Shown here one piece after another: positions 60,244 to 64,000 of a DNA stretch of 64,000 nucleotides. This stretch comes from Liolophura sinensis (taxonomy: Eukaryota > Mollusca > Polyplacophora > Chitonida > Chitonidae): positions 9,557,704 through 9,621,703 of the forward strand of contig NC_088304.1 of the NCBI RefSeq assembly GCF_032854445.1, given 5' to 3'. Made by a program: the position numbers and the translations under genes. The notes under the pieces were generated by a model, which had not been told where the DNA came from, searched no databases, and saw nothing but the letters and a program-made list of their open reading frames with translations. How positions within the stretch are numbered: the first letter of the stretch is position 1; the number at the start of each line of letters is the position of its first letter.

Positions 60244-63200
60244 GTAAGTCAATCAAGCAATTCGTGTTAAAGGTGCTGAAATACAACGCTGTTTGTTGTT
60301 TATTTGTTTTGTTTTTTTTTTCTTTTTTGCCTAGTACAAAATCTTGTATTAATATGTTTGAGGAACTAAGAAACGTTTTAAATATTTAAAACATCATGAA
60401 TCACATCTTTCATTCAAATTTTTCTAATCTTTTCGCTTCAATCCATCAAATGTTCCTTTAATTTTTCACATATCCACTGTTCGTACTGGTCCTTAAAATA
60501 CTGGAAAGTCCTTGATTTTAGATGATTTGATTTCCAGACCTATAAAGTGCTTCAATATCACATATTTTACAAATAAGTGCTTGAAATTTATAAATTGGTC
60601 CTTATTGTTTTTGTCACAGGTAGTTAACTGCCAAATAAAAATACGTATGTAAAATGCTTGCAAAATGTATCGAAACTGTAGGCCAAAAGTGGTCTAAAAC
60701 AAGTGACAGTGGATAAACTGTCATTATGCATATCGATGCTAAGGGAGGTACCCACTGCTAGATAGTGCTCCTGTCAATATAACACTGCTCTCCCCTTCTG
60801 GAAAGTATTATCTTATTGTACATCACTGACAGAGTGATATGACGCAAACAGAATGTGTGGAGAGAAGCAAAGTTCTTCTTCATGGGGACGGATTGTCACA
60901 CTTTACCCCAGACTTCACCATGCCGGGAAAGTATGTCCTTACCAGCTTTTCGCTGTGGGGCAACAAATTTTAAAGATGGTTTCAGTTTGTAGGCCGCCAG
61001 TATAAAAGAGATTGATACAGCCTTGTCCAACACTGACTCCAACTGAGTTTCTGGCGCCAGTGCCAACAAGTTCAAAGTTATCTCAGAAAATGAAAGTTAG
61101 TTAAACGAAATGAAAACAGTTAATTGCTATACATGGGACATACCATTATTGATTTTTCAGATTCATCTATTTTTTTGATTCCAAACACAGTTTACTTATG
61201 CTGTTTTTGGGGGGTTTTTTGTTTTGTGTTTTATCATATACATATGATGATCTAGCTAAATTATCTTTTTTAGGTTTTAATTAATTACAAAGTTAGGAAC
61301 AAATGAACATGAAGTTACATGAAAGTCAGCTGGTGGGCATGTAACGCTTAAAGAATAAATCTGTTTTTCTTACATAATTGAATTTTCTCGTTTTCTGACA
61401 TGAAATTTTCAAGGATAACTTATTGTAATTGCTCAAAAATCTCAGAGTATATGCTGGAATCTTTTATCATGTGATGTTGGAAAAGGCTTTCAGTTTTATA
61501 GCCATAAGTATTATCTGAGGTGCATGTATAAGGTGTGGGTGATGGGACATACACCACATACATCCCTGACCACTGTGTCTGCCGGTGAGGGGGTGGGTCC
61601 CTGACACTACAGAGGTGTCAGCACTGAAGTGCCATGCTGTACATGTGTGAGGTTTGGGTGATGGGACCTACACCACATTCACCCCTGACCACTGTGTCTG
61701 CCTGTGAGGGGGTGGGTCCCTGACACTACAGAGGTGTCAGCACTGAAGTGCCATGCTGTACATGTAGGTAACTGACACTACAGAGGTATCAACACTGAAG
61801 TACCAGGCTGTACATGTAGGGAATGACACTACAGAGGTGTCAGCACTGAAGTGCCATGCTGTACATGTGTGAGGTTTGGGTGATGGGACATACACCACAT
61901 ACACCCCTGACCACTGTCTGCTTGTGAGGGGGTGGGCCCCTGACACTACAGAGGTGTCAGCACTGAAGTGCCATGCTGTACATGTGTGAGGTTTGGGTGA
62001 TGGGACATACACCACATATATCCCTGACCACTGTCTGCTTGTGAGGTGGCAGGTCCCTGACACTACAGAGGTGTTAGCACTGAAGTGCCATGCTGTACAT
62101 GTGTGAGGTGTGGGTGATGGGACATACACCACATACACCCCTGACCACTGTGTCTGCCTGTGAGGGGGTGGGTCCCTGACACTACAGAGGTGTCAGCACT
62201 GAAGTGCCATGCTGTACATGTAGGTAACTGACACTACAGAGGTATCAACACTGAAGTACCAGGCTGTACATGTAGGGAATGACACTACAGAGGTGTCAGC
62301 ACTGAAGTGCCATGCTGTACATGTGTGAGGTTTGGGTGATGGGACATACACCACATACACCCCTGACCACTGTCTGCTTGTGAGGGGGTGGGCCCCTGAC
62401 ACTACAGAGGTGTCAGCACTGAAGTGCCATGCTGTACATGTGTGAGGTTTGGGTGATGGGACATACACCACATATATCCCTGACCACTGTCTGCTTGTGA
62501 GGTGGCAGGTCCCTGACACTACAGAGGTGTTAGCACTGAAGTGCCATGCTGTACATGTGTGAGGTTTGGGTGATGGGACCTACACCACATACACCCCTGA
62601 CCACTGTCTGCTTGTGAGGGGGCTGGTCCCTGACACTACAGAGGTGTCAGCACTGAAGTGCCATGCTGTACATGTGTGAGGTTTGGGCGATGGGACATAC
62701 ACCACATACACCCCTGACCACTGTGTCTGCTTGTGAGGGGGTGGGTCCCTGACACTACAGAGGTGTCAGCACTGAAGTGCCATGCTGTACATGTGTGAGG
62801 TGTGGGTGATGGGACATACACCACATACACCCCTGACCACTGTCTGCTTGTGAGGGGGCTGGTCCCTGACACTACAGAGGTGTCAGCACTGAAGTGCCAT
62901 GCTGTATATGTGTGAGGTGTGGGTGATGGGACATACACCACATACACCCCTGACCACTGTGTCTGCCTGTGAGGGGGTGGGTCCCTGACACTACAGAGGT
63001 GTCAGCACTGAAGTGCCATGCTGTACATGTGTGAGGTGTGGGTGATGGGACATACACCACATACACCCCTGACCACTGTGTCTGCCTGTGAGGGGGTGGG
63101 TCCCTGACACTACAGAGGTGTCAGCACTGAAGTGCCATGCTGTACATGTATAAGGTTTGGGTGATGGGACCTACACCACATTCACCCCTGACCACTGTGT

Positions 63201-64000
63201 CTGCCTGTGAGGGGGCTGGTCCCTGACACTACAGAGGTGTCAGCACTGAAGTGCCATGCTGTACATGTATAAGGTTTGGGTTATGGGACATACACCACAT
63301 ACACCCCTGACCACTGTGTCTGCCTGTGAGGGGGCTGGTCCCTGACACTACAGAGGTGTCAGCACTGAAGTGCCATGCTGTACATGTATAAGGTTTGGGT
63401 GATGGGACCTACACCACATACACCCCTGACCACTGTGTCTGCCTGTGAGGGGGCTGGTCCCTGACACTACAGAGGTGTCAGCACTGAAGTGCCATGCTGT
63501 ACATGTATAAGGTTTGGGTGATGGGACCTACACCACATTCACCCCTGACCACTGTGTCTGCCTGTGAGGGGGCTGGTCCCTGCCACTACAGAGGTGTCAG
63601 CACTGAAGTGCCATGCTGTACATGTATAAGGTTTGGGTGATGGGACCTACACCACATACACCCCTGACCACTGTGTCTGCCTGTGAGGGGGCTGGTCCCT
63701 GACACTACAGAGGTGTCAGCACTGAAGTGCCATGCTGTACATGTATAAGGTTTGGGTGATGGGACCTACACCACATTCACCCCTGACCACTGTGTCTGCC
63801 TGTGAGGGGGCTGGTCCCTGACACTACAGAGGTGTCAGCACTGAAGTGCCATGCTGTACATGTATAAGGTTTGGGTGATGGGACCTACACCACATACACC
63901 CCTGACCACTGTGTCTGCCTATGAGGGGGCAGGTCCCTGACACTACAGAGGTTTCAGCACTGAAGTGCCATGCTGTACATCTGAGTAACTGACACTACAG
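60244..64000 (+). other. RFC2 intron 5 (incomplete)
   Basis: Starts with GTAAGT and has no acceptor inside the window, so it is at least 3.76 kb. The last 2.48 kb is a minisatellite. The preceding 1.2 kb shows no recognised feature. Confidence 0.85.
61521..64000. repeat. 117/119-bp minisatellite with higher-order structure, in RFC2 intron 5
   Basis: About 21 full units plus two short units of about 50-57 bp. From 63121 to 63954 the phase marker TCAGCACTGA recurs at exactly 119-bp steps. Units reading CACTGTCTGC instead of CACTGTGTCTGC are 2 bp shorter (117 bp). The short units starting TAGGTAACTGACAC occur at 61765 and 62221, so a composite block of about 456 bp is duplicated. Nearly every unit carries CTGACAC-TACAGAG-GTGTCAG, a 7-bp-stem inverted repeat. 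The array continues past the window end. Confidence 0.97.

Noticed and set aside
61737-63066. Four open frames of 64-133 codons on the - strand with a 39-residue repeat (YVVYVPSPTPHTCTAWHFSA-like)
   Set aside because: They follow the minisatellite wherever units are 117 bp (39 codons) and break where units are 119 bp. No start context, splice logic or domain; they lie in an RFC2 intron.

Overview
This is eukaryotic genomic DNA, AT-rich and gene-poor. One protein gene is certain: the 5' half of RFC2, the replication factor C subunit of about 40 kDa. Its five visible exons lie at 54.6-60.2 kb on the + strand, split by phased GT-AG introns. The rest of the gene lies beyond the window. tRNA-derived SINEs with a conserved GC-rich body and a (TAAA)n tail, plus a fragment near 42.4 kb resembling repeats I associate with molluscs and related phyla, point to a lophotrochozoan animal (mollusc or brachiopod). 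That placement is an inference from repeat style, not a search result.

Layout. 0-7.1 kb and 44.7-52.1 kb are two old, diverged but collinear inverted arms, built from the same ordered blocks. A SINE fragment sits at the same base with the same target duplication in both arms, which argues for segmental duplication rather than independent insertions. Within the left side, the block order B-C-U-D also recurs in direct orientation (about 2.2-5.8 kb and 6.0-9.5 kb). 9.8-10.7 kb and 37.9-39.1 kb hold decayed copies of a reverse-transcriptase element with an xIDD catalytic motif, tentatively Penelope-like. A 0.1-0.3 kb unit ('U') linked to it recurs about twelve times. 12.3-14.0 kb (- strand) is a broken DIRS-type retroelement (RNase H plus tyrosine recombinase), followed by a 75-bp tandem array where its reverse transcriptase should be. 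15.8-25.3 kb is a diverged direct triplication of a segment of about 3-4 kb. 30.4-32.1 kb (- strand) is a decayed non-LTR LINE. 33.25-34.73 kb is a near-palindromic foldback element of about 1.48 kb.

The most recent event visible is a block of at least 368 bp that is base-for-base identical, in inverted orientation, at 22.76-23.12 kb and 32.32-32.69 kb. The 32-kb copy is embedded inside a SINE. From 52.4 kb on there is a 580-bp TCTG-rich array, then RFC2. RFC2 intron 5 contains a 117/119-bp minisatellite of more than 2.4 kb, with a higher-order duplication, that runs off the window end.

Gene logic. RFC2 encodes an AAA+ clamp-loader subunit. The Walker A, Walker B (DEAD) and sensor-1 regions are all present in exons 3-5. 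A near-consensus E2F site 16 bp upstream of the ATG fits S-phase control of a replication gene. No other open reading frame looks like a functional gene; the rest are fragments of mobile elements or chance frames in repeats.
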